From Poseidonocella sp. HB161398 (GTDB lineage Bacteria; Pseudomonadota; Alphaproteobacteria; Rhodobacterales; Rhodobacteraceae), in the NCBI RefSeq assembly GCF_005870025.1, contig NZ_VATA01000009.1:1-64000 (forward strand): 64,000 nucleotides of DNA, given 5' to 3'. The notes below the pieces were generated by a model. That model did not search any database. It worked only from the letters and a program-made list of their open reading frames with translations, and was not told where the DNA came from. A program made the translations under genes and the position numbers. How positions within the stretch are numbered: the first letter of the stretch is position 1; each line of letters opens with the position of its first letter. This document shows positions 8,637 through 17,426 of this stretch, piece after piece.

Positions 8637-9683
8637 ATGGACCAGTCCCCGACCCACCCGACGGACGGCCTCGACGGCCTGCAGATGGCACAGCTTTCGG
8701 ACGCCCCGGTCGCCGCGCCGGGGACCGCAGCCGACGGCGCCGCACAGGGCGCCCCGGCACCGGCCGAAGCGCCCGCCGAGCCGGCAGAGAGCGCCCCTGC
8801 GGCAGGCGGCGCGCCCACACCGGACAGTGCCCCAGCGGCGGACACCCCGGCGGCAGACAGCGCCCCCGGCGCAGTCCCCGCCGAAGGCGCCCCGGCCGGT
8901 TCCGGTCTGGCGGATGGGGCCGGCACCGTGCCGGACATGTCGGCCGTCCAGCCCGCGCCCGAGCCGGCTCTGCCCGACGGTCCGGTCGACCAGGCGCTGG
9001 CGCAGCTCCCGGACGGGCTCGGCGATCCGCTGGGACGGATCCTCGATTTCCTCAACCAGGGCGGCGCAGTCGTCTGGGCCATCGCCCTCCTCTCCGTCCT
9101 GACCCTGGCCGTCATCCTCTGGCGCGTGGTGCGGCTCTCGGCGCTCGGCGCCTGGTCGGCCAAGCGCCGTAGCGAGCAGAGCCTCGCCGCCTGGACCCAG
9201 GGCGACGAGGCCCGCGCCCGCGCGCTGGTGGCCGGGCGCAGCTCTGCCCGCTCCAAGCTGCTCTGCGCCGCCTATGACTCGATCGCGCTGCACCACTATT
9301 CCCAGGAAGACGCCGAAGCCGAGATGGAGCGCGTCGCCCGCGGCCTGCTGACCGAGGCGCGCTCGGGGCTGAAGCTGCTGGAGCTGATCGCCACGATCGC
9401 CCCGCTGCTCGGCCTTCTCGGCACCGTCATCGGCATGATCTCCGCCTTCCAGGCCCTGCAGGAAGCCGGCTCGCGCGCCGATCCGGCCATGCTGGCCGGC
9501 GGCATCTGGGAGGCGCTCCTGACCACCGCGGCAGGCATGGCGGTGGCGATCCCCGCCACCATGGCGCTGAGCTGGCTCGAAAGCGTCTGCGACCGCCTGG
9601 CGCATGATTTCGAGGATATCGGCACCCGCGTCTTCCTCGGTCGCGACAGCGCCGCGCCGCAATTCCGGGCCGCGGCGGAATGA
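8637..9683 (+). CDS. exbB: ExbB/TolQ/MotA-type proton channel with long Ala/Pro-rich N-terminus
   Basis: The 348-residue product has an unusual N-terminal region of about 120 residues dominated by Ala, Pro, Gly and Asp. A first membrane helix (VVWAIALLSVLTLAVILWRVV) comes next. The conserved MotA/TolQ/ExbB channel domain then contains LLELIATIAPLLGLLGTVIGMISAF and LLTTAAGMAVAIPATM. With ExbD it converts proton flow into motion of TonB. The ATG at 8637 has GGAG six bases upstream. An upstream GTG at 8616 is less likely. The stop overlaps the exbD start (ATGA). The long N-terminal extension resembles that of some two-arm ExbB proteins but is low-complexity, and its role is unknown. Confidence 0.88.
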   Translation: MDQSPTHPTDGLDGLQMAQLSDAPVAAPGTAADGAAQGAPAPAEAPAEPAESAPAAGGAPTPDSAPAADTPAADSAPGAVPAEGAPAGSGLADGAGTVPDMSAVQPAPEPALPDGPVDQALAQLPDGLGDPLGRILDFLNQGGAVVWAIALLSVLTLAVILWRVVRLSALGAWSAKRRSEQSLAAWTQGDEARARALVAGRSSARSKLLCAAYDSIALHHYSQEDAEAEMERVARGLLTEARSGLKLLELIATIAPLLGLLGTVIGMISAFQALQEAGSRADPAMLAGGIWEALLTTAAGMAVAIPATMALSWLESVCDRLAHDFEDIGTRVFLGRDSAAPQFRAAAE

Positions 9684-10066
9684 GCCTGTCGCTTGCCACA
9701 AGGCGGCGGTCCCGCCGCCCCAGCCTGACGCCGATGATCGACGTCGTGTTCCTGCTGCTGGTGTTCTTCATGCTTGCCTCGCGCTTCGGCATGGATATGC
9801 AGATCCCGCTGGGCCTCGGCGGCAGCGGCGGTGCCGAGCGCTGGTCCGGCCCGCCCCGGCTGGTGCAGATCGAACCGGACAGCCTGGCACTGAACGGCGT
9901 CGCGATGGCGGCCCCCGAGCTGGTCGCGGCCCTGTCCGGCCTGACCGAGACGCCAGCCGATCCGGTGGTGCTGCGGGCCGGCGAAGAGGCCGATGTCCAG
10001 CGGCTCGTCGAGGTGATGGAAACGCTCGGCGCGGCCGGCTTTTCCAACCTGGTTCTCGTGGAATAG
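9680..10066 (+). CDS. exbD: ExbD/TolR-family protein, first copy
   Basis: The 128-residue product has a basic N-terminus followed by SLTPMIDVVFLLLVFFMLAS, the single membrane helix of ExbD with its essential aspartate (MID). The remaining residues form the periplasmic domain. It partners ExbB in the inner membrane. The ATG overlaps the exbB stop. A second ExbD-like gene lies four bases downstream. Confidence 0.92.
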   Translation: MSLSLATRRRSRRPSLTPMIDVVFLLLVFFMLASRFGMDMQIPLGLGGSGGAERWSGPPRLVQIEPDSLALNGVAMAAPELVAALSGLTETPADPVVLRAGEEADVQRLVEVMETLGAAGFSNLVLVE

Positions 10067-10070
10067 CCCC

Positions 10071-10478
10071 ATGCGCCTAGCCATTCCCCCGAAACGGCAG
10101 CCGGCAGAGAGCATCATCCCGATGATCAATGTCGTGTTCCTGCTGCTGATCTTCTTCCTGATGACCGCGCAGATCGCGCCGCCCGAGCCCTTCGAGGTCA
10201 CGCCCCCCACTGCCGAGAGCGACGCTCAGGCCGAGGGCGAGGCGGTGCTCTATGTCGATGCCGCGGGCCGGCTCGGCTTCGGCGACCAGCAGGGCGGCGA
10301 CGAGGTCCTGGCCGCGGTGGCAGAGCAGATGCCCGCCTGCGAGGCGCCCTGCGAGGCGCCCGAACCGCTGCTGATCCGCGTCGATGCCGGGCTGCCCGCG
10401 CCGAAGCTTGCCGCGCTGATGCGCAAGCTGCCCGAGGCCGGCATCCGCCGCGCCGAGATCGTGACGGCCCTGCAATGA
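10071..10478 (+). CDS. ExbD/TolR-family protein, second copy
   Basis: The 135-residue product has the same layout as its neighbour: PAESIIPMINVVFLLLIFFL is the membrane helix, followed by a periplasmic domain. The position equivalent to the proton-carrying aspartate of ExbD (MID) reads MIN here, so the charged residue is replaced by asparagine. If this reading is right, this copy may be structural rather than proton-conducting. Its stop overlaps the tonB start (ATGA), so all four genes are translationally coupled. Confidence 0.88.
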   Translation: MRLAIPPKRQPAESIIPMINVVFLLLIFFLMTAQIAPPEPFEVTPPTAESDAQAEGEAVLYVDAAGRLGFGDQQGGDEVLAAVAEQMPACEAPCEAPEPLLIRVDAGLPAPKLAALMRKLPEAGIRRAEIVTALQ

Positions 10479-11401
10479 AGCGCCCGGTCGAATTCGCCGC
10501 CTGCGCGGGCGTCGCGCTGATCGCCCATTTCTCGGTGATCCTCGCCTTTCCCGAAGACCAGGGCGGGGCCGCTTCCGGGGCCGGTGGCGATGCCACGGTC
10601 TCGCTGCAGGGCGCGCCGGAAATGTACGCCGCCATGGTCGAGGACTGGGAAACCCCGCCCGAGATCGAACCGGAAATCGAGCCGCAGCCCGCGCCCGAGC
10701 CGGCTCCGGTACCTCCCGCGCCGCAGCCCGTCACCCAGGCGCCGGCCCCCGTCGCGCCGCCTGTCATGGCGATGCCCGAACTGCCCTCCGCCCCCGACCT
10801 GACCGCGCTGCCGACGGAGATGGCACCGCCGCCCGATCAGCCGGAGCCCGTCGAGGAGGCTGAAGAAGAGCCCGAGACGGAAACCGTCAGCGTGCCCGCC
10901 AGCGCGGTCCCGAGGCGCCGCCCCGACGACATTCCCGAGCCGGCGAAGCCCGTGCGGCAGGCGGCCGCGCCGAAGCCGCAGCCGAATGCCACCGAGACCG
11001 GCCGCGATCAGGTCACGCGCGACGCAACGGCCACGCAGCAGGCCGCGGGCGCCGGCGGTGGCCGCGCCGCGGGCGCGGGCGGCAGCGAACAGGTCAGCAG
11101 CGGCGACAGGAAGCGCCAGGCGAGCCAGCTAAAGCGCTGGATGGCCTCGGTCCAGTCCCGCGTCGAACACGCCAAGCGCCAGCCGCGCGGCGTGCGCGGT
11201 GCCTCCGGACGGGTGACGGTGAACTTCGTTCTGAGCAGCGACGGGAAGCTCCTGCAGGCCACGGTCGCGCGCAGCTCCGGCGTTGCGCAATTCGACGACG
11301 CCGCGCTCAACGCCGTGCGCAACGCCCGCATGCCGGCCGCGCCGCGCGGGATCACCGTGCAGAGCCAGAACTTCCAGGTTGTGCTGGAATTCCAGGTCTG
11401 A
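10475..11401 (+). CDS. tonB: TonB-family energy transducer
   Basis: The 308-residue product has an N-terminal membrane anchor (VEFAACAGVALIAHFSVILAF) and a long Pro/Glu-rich periplasm-spanning region (residues 50-170, with many PEP and PAP repeats). It ends in a TonB domain of about 90 residues (RVTVNFVLSSDGKLLQATVARSSG, FDDAALNAVRNARMPAAP). It transmits proton-motive energy to outer-membrane receptors. No receptor gene is in the window, so the substrate (iron, haem or another ligand) is unknown. It is the last gene of the four-gene operon. Confidence 0.9.
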   Translation: MKRPVEFAACAGVALIAHFSVILAFPEDQGGAASGAGGDATVSLQGAPEMYAAMVEDWETPPEIEPEIEPQPAPEPAPVPPAPQPVTQAPAPVAPPVMAMPELPSAPDLTALPTEMAPPPDQPEPVEEAEEEPETETVSVPASAVPRRRPDDIPEPAKPVRQAAAPKPQPNATETGRDQVTRDATATQQAAGAGGGRAAGAGGSEQVSSGDRKRQASQLKRWMASVQSRVEHAKRQPRGVRGASGRVTVNFVLSSDGKLLQATVARSSGVAQFDDAALNAVRNARMPAAPRGITVQSQNFQVVLEFQV

Positions 11402-11464
11402 CCGGGCCGGCTCTGGAGCCTGCGCCGCAGCCGGTCTAAGACGGCAGCGGATCGAGGAGGCGCA

Positions 11465-12652
11465 ATGAGCGGTACGGTTCGGACAGATGCGCTGGTGATC
11501 GGCGCCGGCCCGGCAGGGCTGATGGCTGCGGAGATGCTCTCGGCCGCCGGCCACGCGGTGCTGGTCGCCGAGGCGAAGCCGAGCCCGGCGCGCAAGCTGC
11601 TGATGGCCGGGAAATCCGGGCTGAACATCACCAAGGACGAGGACCGCGACCGGTTCCTGGCCGCCTATGGCGCGGGCGCGGGCCGGCTCGCGCCGCTCTT
11701 GGCCGAGTTCGGGCCGCCCGAGGTGAAGGCCTGGATGGAGGGGCTCGGACAGGAGGTCTTCGCCGGCTCGACCGGCCGGGTCTTTCCCAAGGCGATGAAG
11801 GCCTCGCCGATGCTGCGCGCCTGGCTGGGCCGGCTCGGGGCGCGCGGCGTGCGGCTGAAAACCCGCTGGCGCTGGACCGGCTGGGCCGGCCCGGAAGCGG
11901 TCTTCGACACGCCCGCGGGCCCCTGCCGTGTCGAGGCCGGCGCGACGGTTCTGGCGCTTGGCGGGGCAAGCTGGGCGCGGCTCGGCGCCGATGGCGCCTG
12001 GAGCGCGATCCTCGCCGCCGAGGGCCTGCCGCTCGATCCGTTCCAGCCGTCGAATATCGGGCTCTCGCTGGCCTGGTCTCCGCATATGGGAAAGCAGTTC
12101 GGCCAGCCGGTGAAGAATGTCGCGCTCTGCGCCGGCGCGCGGCGGGAACGGGGCGAATTCGTGATCTCGCGCAAGGGGCTGGAGGGGGCCGGCATCTATG
12201 CGGTGATCCCGGCGATCCGGGCCGGCGCGCCGCTTCTGCTCGACCTGCTGCCCGATCTCGGGGCAGACGAGCTGGCCGCGCGGCTGGCCCGCGGGCCGGC
12301 AAAGCAGAGCCTCGCCAACCAGCTGCGCCGGCTCGGCCTCTCGCCGGCGAAGGTCGCGCTCCTGCGGGAATTCGGCGGCAAGCTGCCTTCCGGGCCGGCT
12401 CTGGCGCCGCTCCTGAAGGCGCTGCCGGTGCCCCATGACGGGCCGCGCCCGCTGGACGAGGCGATCTCGGTGGCCGGCGGTCTGGCCTTCGGCGCGCTCG
12501 ATGACGGGCTGATGCTGCGCGACCGGCCGGGGGTGTTCTGCGCAGGCGAGATGCTGTCCTGGGATGCGCCGACCGGGGGCTACCTGCTGACCGCGTGCCT
12601 CGCCACCGGGCGCCGGGCCGGCCTGTCGGCCACCGCCTGGCTCGGGCGGTGA
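11465..12652 (+). CDS. HI0933-like/TIGR03862-type FAD-binding oxidoreductase
   Basis: The 395-residue product starts with a Rossmann FAD-binding motif, DALVIGAGPAGLMAAEML. KLLMAGKSGLNITKDED follows, the signature of the HI0933-like flavoprotein family. A C-terminal FAD-contact segment reads DRPGVFCAGEMLSWDAPTGGYLL. The substrate of the family is not settled. GAGG precedes the ATG by 5 bases. The gene appears monocistronic, 63 bases after tonB, and converges on petR. Confidence 0.85.
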   Translation: MSGTVRTDALVIGAGPAGLMAAEMLSAAGHAVLVAEAKPSPARKLLMAGKSGLNITKDEDRDRFLAAYGAGAGRLAPLLAEFGPPEVKAWMEGLGQEVFAGSTGRVFPKAMKASPMLRAWLGRLGARGVRLKTRWRWTGWAGPEAVFDTPAGPCRVEAGATVLALGGASWARLGADGAWSAILAAEGLPLDPFQPSNIGLSLAWSPHMGKQFGQPVKNVALCAGARRERGEFVISRKGLEGAGIYAVIPAIRAGAPLLLDLLPDLGADELAARLARGPAKQSLANQLRRLGLSPAKVALLREFGGKLPSGPALAPLLKALPVPHDGPRPLDEAISVAGGLAFGALDDGLMLRDRPGVFCAGEMLSWDAPTGGYLLTACLATGRRAGLSATAWLGR

Positions 12653-12982
12653 GCAATCCGGACCAGCCCCTCTGCCCCCAGCACCCGGAGTTTCCCTTCC
12701 CGCCGGGCGCTCAGCATCCCTCCGTTGAAGCCCGTCGCCCAAGGGCCATGCCCCTGCCGCCTTCGTGCCATGGCCAGCCGCAGCCAGCGCCGGACCGCAG
12801 CCGGCCCGGGCCGGCCCCGGAGGGCTTCTTTCCCCGCCTGAGCTGTTGCGCCTGATGCCATGTGGCCAAAAATGGCCCGGGAGAACCGGAGGCGGAGGGT
12901 CGTTTCCGCCTTCCGCGCGGACCTGGAAATGCGGGAACGCCCGCAGCTCGGCACCGGCGCCGCTAGGGCGCGCCGGTCCGGA
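12653..12982. other. Gene-free convergent gap
   Basis: This is 330 bases between two convergent genes. Reading frames on both strands have no recognisable motif, ribosome site or natural composition. The only structure noted is a 14-base GC palindrome, CCGGCCCGGGCCGG, at 12801-12814. It may hold transcript ends for both neighbours. Confidence 0.5.
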
Positions 12983-13687
12983 TCAGTCCGCGACCAGCAT
13001 GTAGCCCGCGCCGCGCACGGTCTGCAGATAGCGCGGCTGCTTCGGATTGGCCTCGATCTTGCGGCGCAGGCGGGTGATCTGGACGTCGACGGCGCGCTCC
13101 ATCGCCTGGCCCTCGCTGCGGCCGAGCTCGTCGACCAGCTGCGACCGGCTCATCGGCTCGCCGACATTGCCCGAGAAGATCTTCATCAGCTTCGCCTCGG
13201 TCGCGGTCAGCCGCACCAGCTGCTCGCCGGCCCACATCTCGCCGCGGTCGATGTCGTAGCGCACCTCGCCCAGCCGCAGCACCTTGACCGAGGCCTGCTT
13301 GACCTCGGGCGGCGGCACGCGGCGCAGGATGGCGTTGATCCGCAGCAGAAGCTCCTTCGGCTCGAAGGGCTTCGGCAGGTAGTCGTCCGCGCCGGCCTCG
13401 AGCCCGCGGATGCGGTCCTCGGTCTCGCCCTTGGCCGTCAGAAGCAGGATCGGCGTCGCCAGATGCTCGCGCAGGCTCGCGGTCAGCGAGATGCCGTCCT
13501 CGCCGGGCAGCATCACGTCGAGCACGATCAGGTCGAATTCCAGCCCGTCGAGCAGCCGCCTGGCATGGGCCGCATCGCGCGCGGACGAGACCCAGAACCC
13601 CTGGCGGGCCAGGAATTTCTGCAGAAGGCCTCGGATGCGTTCGTCGTCATCGACCACCAGCAGGTGGGCGTCGGCCTGTGCCGTCAT
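12983..13687 (-). CDS. petR: OmpR-family response regulator PetR
   Basis: The 234-residue product has a receiver domain with VVDDDERIR (acidic pocket, residues 13-15), the phospho-acceptor Asp near residue 57 in LIVLDVMLPGEDG, and the conserved lysine in YLPKPFEPKELLLR. An OmpR-type winged-helix domain follows, with the signature QITRLRRKIEANPKQPRYLQTVRGAGYML. The sequence and its overlap (ATGA) with an upstream MarR-type gene match the petP-petR pair of Rhodobacter, where PetR is needed for cytochrome bc1 gene expression. No histidine kinase or petABC gene is in the window, so its kinase and targets are elsewhere. Confidence 0.88.
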   Translation of the reverse strand: MTAQADAHLLVVDDDERIRGLLQKFLARQGFWVSSARDAAHARRLLDGLEFDLIVLDVMLPGEDGISLTASLREHLATPILLLTAKGETEDRIRGLEAGADDYLPKPFEPKELLLRINAILRRVPPPEVKQASVKVLRLGEVRYDIDRGEMWAGEQLVRLTATEAKLMKIFSGNVGEPMSRSQLVDELGRSEGQAMERAVDVQITRLRRKIEANPKQPRYLQTVRGAGYMLVAD

Positions 13688-14196
13688 GTAGCGGTGTCTT
13701 TCGTTCCGCGGAACTGGCGTCGCTGTTCGGGGTCCATCATCTCTTCCAGCACGCGGCGGAACCCGCTGACCGCCTCGGGCCCGGCAGTCCGGAATGCTGT
13801 CCGCATCCTGGCGCGTTGAGCCTCGGACAATTGGCGTTCCAGGGCCGCCCCCTCCTCCGTCAGGTACAAATGTCGTTCCCTCTTGTCGCGGGTTCCGACG
13901 CGACTTTCAACCATCCCGTCCTCGATGAGTGTTCGCAGAACACGATTGAGCGACTGCTTGGTAACGCCGAGGATGTTCAGCAGGTTGTTGACCGTCGTTC
14001 CGGGCGCGCGCTGGATGAAATGGATCGCGCGGTGATGCGCGCGGCCATAGCCGAACTCCTCCAGCAGCCGGTCGGGATCCGCGGTAAACCCCTTATAGGC
14101 AAAGAACATTGCCTCAATCGCATGGCGCAGCTGCTCATCCGTGAGGAAAAGCAGATTCTCCCCGGTCGTGTTCACCGCCAGTTTCGTCTTCGGCAT
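13684..14196 (-). CDS. petP: MarR-family regulator PetP
   Basis: The 170-residue product has a MarR-type winged helix: TVNNLLNILGVTKQSLNRVLRTLIEDGMVES is the DNA-binding helix-turn-helix. A wing, GTRDKRERHLYLTEEG, follows. A long C-terminal helix for dimerisation completes it. AGGGAG precedes the ATG by 6 bases. Gene order and overlap with the response regulator match petP of Rhodobacter. It is divergent from ilvE across a 170-base gap, so both could be controlled from that spacer. Confidence 0.85.
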   Translation of the reverse strand: MPKTKLAVNTTGENLLFLTDEQLRHAIEAMFFAYKGFTADPDRLLEEFGYGRAHHRAIHFIQRAPGTTVNNLLNILGVTKQSLNRVLRTLIEDGMVESRVGTRDKRERHLYLTEEGAALERQLSEAQRARMRTAFRTAGPEAVSGFRRVLEEMMDPEQRRQFRGTKDTAT

Positions 14197-14366
14197 GCCC
14201 GCTCCCTGATCTTTGCATCGCTACTTTATGTCAGCGTTATTGACTTTCCAAGACTCATCGTGTTAGCCGTGCCGGGCTTTTTGGCAATTTTTGGTCCGCT
14301 TTGGACCTAGTTGCGCAATTTCCGCAAAGAAGACGACCCGAGACCTGACGAAGAAGGAATACGACA

Positions 14367-15236
14367 ATGGCGGGCAGCTACGACGACCGCGACGGGATGA
14401 TCTGGATGGACGGCAAGCTGGTGCCGTGGCGGGATGCGAATGTTCACATTCTGACCCACGCGCTCCACTACGCCTCCTCCGTATTCGAAGGGGAACGGGC
14501 CTATAACGGAGTCATTTTCAAGTCGCGCGCCCATTCCGAGCGGCTGCGTGCCTCCGGCGAAGCGCTCGACATGCCGATCCCCTATACCGTCGACGAGATC
14601 GAGGCCGCCAAGATCGAGGTGCTGAAGGCCAACGGCCTGACCGACGCCTATGTGCGCGCGGTGGCCTGGCGCGGCGCCGGCGAGGACATGGGTGTCAGCT
14701 CGGCCAAGAACCCGGTGCGCATGGCCGTCGCGGCCTGGGGCTGGGGCGCCTATTACGGCGACGCCAAGATGAAGGGCGCCAAGCTCGACATCGCCAAGTG
14801 GAAGCGTCCCTCGCCCGAGACCATCCCGACCCATGCCAAGGCGGCCGGTCTCTACATGATCTGCACCATGTCGAAGCATGCGGCAGAGGCGAAGGGCTAT
14901 TCCGACGCGATGTTCTTCGACTACCGCGGCTATGTGGCCGAGGCGACCGGCGCGAATATCTTCTTCGTCAAGGACGGCGAAGTGCACACGCCGCTGCCCG
15001 ACTGCATCCTGAACGGGATCACCCGGCAGACCGTCATCGGCCTCTTGAAGGACAAGCAGATCAAGGTGCACGAGCGCCATATCGAGCCCGGCGAGCTGGA
15101 AGGCTTCCAGCAGTGCTGGCTGACCGGCACCGCCGCCGAGGTGACCCCGGTGGGCGAGATCGGCAGCTACAACTTCGAGGTCGGCGCGCTGACCCGCGAC
15201 ATCGCCGAAACCTACGAGACGCTGGTCCGCGCCTGA
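14367..15236 (+). CDS. ilvE: Branched-chain amino-acid aminotransferase
   Basis: The 289-residue product is a class IV PLP aminotransferase. It shows HALHYASSVFEGERAY near the N-terminus and EAKGYSDAMFF, with the PLP-contacting region YVAEATGANIFFVKDG. It interconverts leucine, isoleucine and valine with their 2-oxo acids. The length is close to the family norm. AAGGA lies seven bases before the ATG. A perfect inverted repeat follows the stop. It stands as a single gene divergent from petP. Confidence 0.92.
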   Translation: MAGSYDDRDGMIWMDGKLVPWRDANVHILTHALHYASSVFEGERAYNGVIFKSRAHSERLRASGEALDMPIPYTVDEIEAAKIEVLKANGLTDAYVRAVAWRGAGEDMGVSSAKNPVRMAVAAWGWGAYYGDAKMKGAKLDIAKWKRPSPETIPTHAKAAGLYMICTMSKHAAEAKGYSDAMFFDYRGYVAEATGANIFFVKDGEVHTPLPDCILNGITRQTVIGLLKDKQIKVHERHIEPGELEGFQQCWLTGTAAEVTPVGEIGSYNFEVGALTRDIAETYETLVRA

Positions 15237-15260
15237 GCCGGCCCGGCATCGCAGATACAG

Positions 15261-15291
15261 ACGGGCGGCCTCCGGGCCGCCCGTTCCGCTT
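15261..15291. terminator. Bidirectional intrinsic terminator
   Basis: ACGGGCGGCC and GGCCGCCCGT form a perfect 10-base stem around TCCG, followed by TCCGCTTT. It lies between the convergent ilvE and kinase-fusion genes and can serve both. Confidence 0.75.
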
Positions 15292-15302
15292 TCCGGGCCG
15301 GC

Positions 15303-16823
15303 TCAGCCCTCTTCCGGCTGCAACTCCGCCGCGAGCGCGCCGGCCTGCTCCCCTGCCGGGCAGGTGCCGTCGACATGGCGCCATCGGATTTCTCCGGTGC
15401 CGCGGGCGAGCTGCGCCTCCAGCACGTCTCCGGTCGCATCCGACACGCTGTCCCGCCGCGCCGCCACGCGGTCGCGCAGGATCTGCGGCGCGACATCGAG
15501 CCAGAGGCCGGTGAAGGGCACCCCGGCCGCCTCCGCCGCCGCGGCGATGCCCGCGCGCCGCTCCGGCCGGTCATAGACCGCATCCGCCACCACCACGGCG
15601 CCCTGGCGCAGCAGCGCCTGCGACCGGTCCGCCATGGCCGCATAGACACGGTCGGACACGTCCGGCCGGTAGGCCTCCGGCGGCAGCCGCGTCTCGGGTT
15701 CCACGCCGAACATCGCCTTGCGCGCCAGGTCGCTTTCCACCAGCCGCGCCCCCGGCGGCGCGCCCAGATGCGGCGCCAGAGCGCTGGCGACCGTGCTCTT
15801 GCCGCTGCCGCTGAGCCCGCCGATCGCCACCAGCCGGGCCGGCTCGGGCGCCAGGCACGCCATCGCCAGCCGGTAGTAGCTGCGCGCCTCTTCGGCCAGC
15901 CCGGGCCGGCCCGACGCCGCCTGCGTGGCGGTGACATGGGCGCGGACCGCCGCCCGCAGCGCGGTGAAGAAGGGCATCAGCGCGAAGCCCTCCTCCTGTC
16001 CGGTGCGGTCGAGATAGCGGTTCACCAGCAGGTTGGCGAAATCCTTCCGCCCGCGGTGCCACAGGTCCATCGCCATGAAGGCCAGGTCGTAGAGCAGGTC
16101 GATGATCGCCAGCCGGTCGTTGAAATCGATGCAGTCGAAAAGCCGCGGCCGCCCCTGCCAGAGGCAGATGTTGCGGAGGTGAAGATCGCCGTGGCAGCGG
16201 CGGATGAAGCCGGCCCGGGCGCGCTTGTCGAGAAGCGGCGCGAGCGTCCCGAGCCGGCTCCGGAAGGCGCTGTCGATCGCCTCGATCTCATCTTCGGCGA
16301 AGACGTCGCTCTCGCCGAAGCCGGCCCGGTTGATGTCGAGCACGCCCTCGATATTGGCCGCTCCGGGCTCGTCCGGCAGCGGCCGGGCGGCGTCATGCGC
16401 GGCGGCGATCTCTGCGGCCAGCGCACGGATCAGCGGCGCGTCGAGCCGGCCCGCCTGCGCCATCCGGTCGAAAAGGCTGTCCTGTTCGAACCGCTCCATC
16501 TCGACCACCGCGTCGATCAGCGGCCCCGGCCCGTCGAAGGCCGGCCCGCCGGGCTCCCGGGTGATCCGCCGCACGCCGAGATAGAGCTCGGGCGCGGTGG
16601 CGCGGTTCAGCTCCAGCTCCTTCTCGCAGGCGGCCAGGCGGATCCCGGGGGTGGAGAAATCGGCATAGGGCAGCCGCACCGCCTGCTTCAGCTTGTAGGC
16701 GCGCCGGCCGGCGAGGAAGACGGCGGAGATATGCGTCTCCACCAGCTCGACCGGCCCGGCACCGCCATGGGTGCGGGGGTCGCATAGAAATTTCCTGGTG
16801 TCGCTCTGGTCCTCGACCCGCAT
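15303..16823 (-). CDS. Phosphotransferase-like plus P-loop kinase fusion
   Basis: The 506-residue product joins two domains. The first 330 residues form an aminoglycoside-phosphotransferase-like fold, with HGDLHLRNICLWQGRP and FDCIDFNDRLAIIDLLYDLAFM supplying the catalytic and metal-binding residues. The last 160 residues form a P-loop nucleotide kinase with Walker A GGLSGSGKSTVA, similar to the zeta-toxin/gluconate-kinase-like ATPases. The domain pair is known in proteobacteria as a conserved hypothetical, and its substrate is unknown. GGAGG lies 5 bases before the ATG. It is not a resistance enzyme by sequence alone. Confidence 0.8.
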   Translation of the reverse strand: MRVEDQSDTRKFLCDPRTHGGAGPVELVETHISAVFLAGRRAYKLKQAVRLPYADFSTPGIRLAACEKELELNRATAPELYLGVRRITREPGGPAFDGPGPLIDAVVEMERFEQDSLFDRMAQAGRLDAPLIRALAAEIAAAHDAARPLPDEPGAANIEGVLDINRAGFGESDVFAEDEIEAIDSAFRSRLGTLAPLLDKRARAGFIRRCHGDLHLRNICLWQGRPRLFDCIDFNDRLAIIDLLYDLAFMAMDLWHRGRKDFANLLVNRYLDRTGQEEGFALMPFFTALRAAVRAHVTATQAASGRPGLAEEARSYYRLAMACLAPEPARLVAIGGLSGSGKSTVASALAPHLGAPPGARLVESDLARKAMFGVEPETRLPPEAYRPDVSDRVYAAMADRSQALLRQGAVVVADAVYDRPERRAGIAAAAEAAGVPFTGLWLDVAPQILRDRVAARRDSVSDATGDVLEAQLARGTGEIRWRHVDGTCPAGEQAGALAAELQPEEG

Positions 16824-16915
16824 CGCCGCCTCCGCGCTTTGCCCTGTCGTCGCAGGGACCCTAGCACAGGCCGGCCCGGGCCGGCTTGATGGCGATCAGG
16901 CGCAGGCGAGCCGGC

Positions 16916-17338
16916 TCAGAAGAGGCGCGGCGGCGCGTCCGCCGGGCGGCGGGCATTCTCGACGCCCATCGCCATGCCGCGTCCGATCCGGCTGGCCATG
17001 GCATGGATTGCCTCGGCCTGGGCAGGCGTCAGGACCGCGTCGGCGGTCGCGCGGAAATGGCCCAGCCAGATCGGGAAATGCTCGGGCAGCACGTCGGAAT
17101 TGCCGATATGCGCCATCTGCGGATTGCCGGAATAGGCGCCGACCTGGATCCCCAGCGCATTGCGCCAGAAGCCGGCGATCTTCGCCTCGTGATGCCGCCA
17201 GGCCTCTTCCGAGGTGCCGATCTTGCGGCGGAAGACCGGGCCCAGCACCTCGTCCGCGCGCACGCGGGCATAGAAGGCGGCAACCAGCCGCTCGATCTCG
17301 GCGGCGGTCAGCGGGGCGTGGGGGGAAGCTTGGGTCAT
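16916..17338 (-). CDS. Group III truncated haemoglobin
   Basis: The 140-residue product shows the truncated globin layout: FYARVRADEVLGPVF in helix B/C, and HHEAKIAGFWRNALG with the probable proximal histidine region. Length and motifs fit group III (C-type) truncated haemoglobins, which bind oxygen or nitric oxide. The physiological ligand is not known. AGGAG sits 7 bases before the ATG. It lies alone between the kinase fusion and pcaB, on the same strand as the pca operon. Confidence 0.85.
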   Translation of the reverse strand: MTQASPHAPLTAAEIERLVAAFYARVRADEVLGPVFRRKIGTSEEAWRHHEAKIAGFWRNALGIQVGAYSGNPQMAHIGNSDVLPEHFPIWLGHFRATADAVLTPAQAEAIHAMASRIGRGMAMGVENARRPADAPPRLF

Positions 17339-17426
17339 CGCGGTCTCCTGTCGGCTTCCGCTGCGAAGGGGCAGCGGAAGCGATCAAGCACATAGCCTGC
17401 CAGGCGGGGCCGCGTCGAGGCCGGCG

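Noticed and set aside
12580-12954. Possible small gene in the gap after the flavoprotein
   Set aside because: No ribosome site, an Arg/Ala-rich shadow composition, and overlap with the flavoprotein end.
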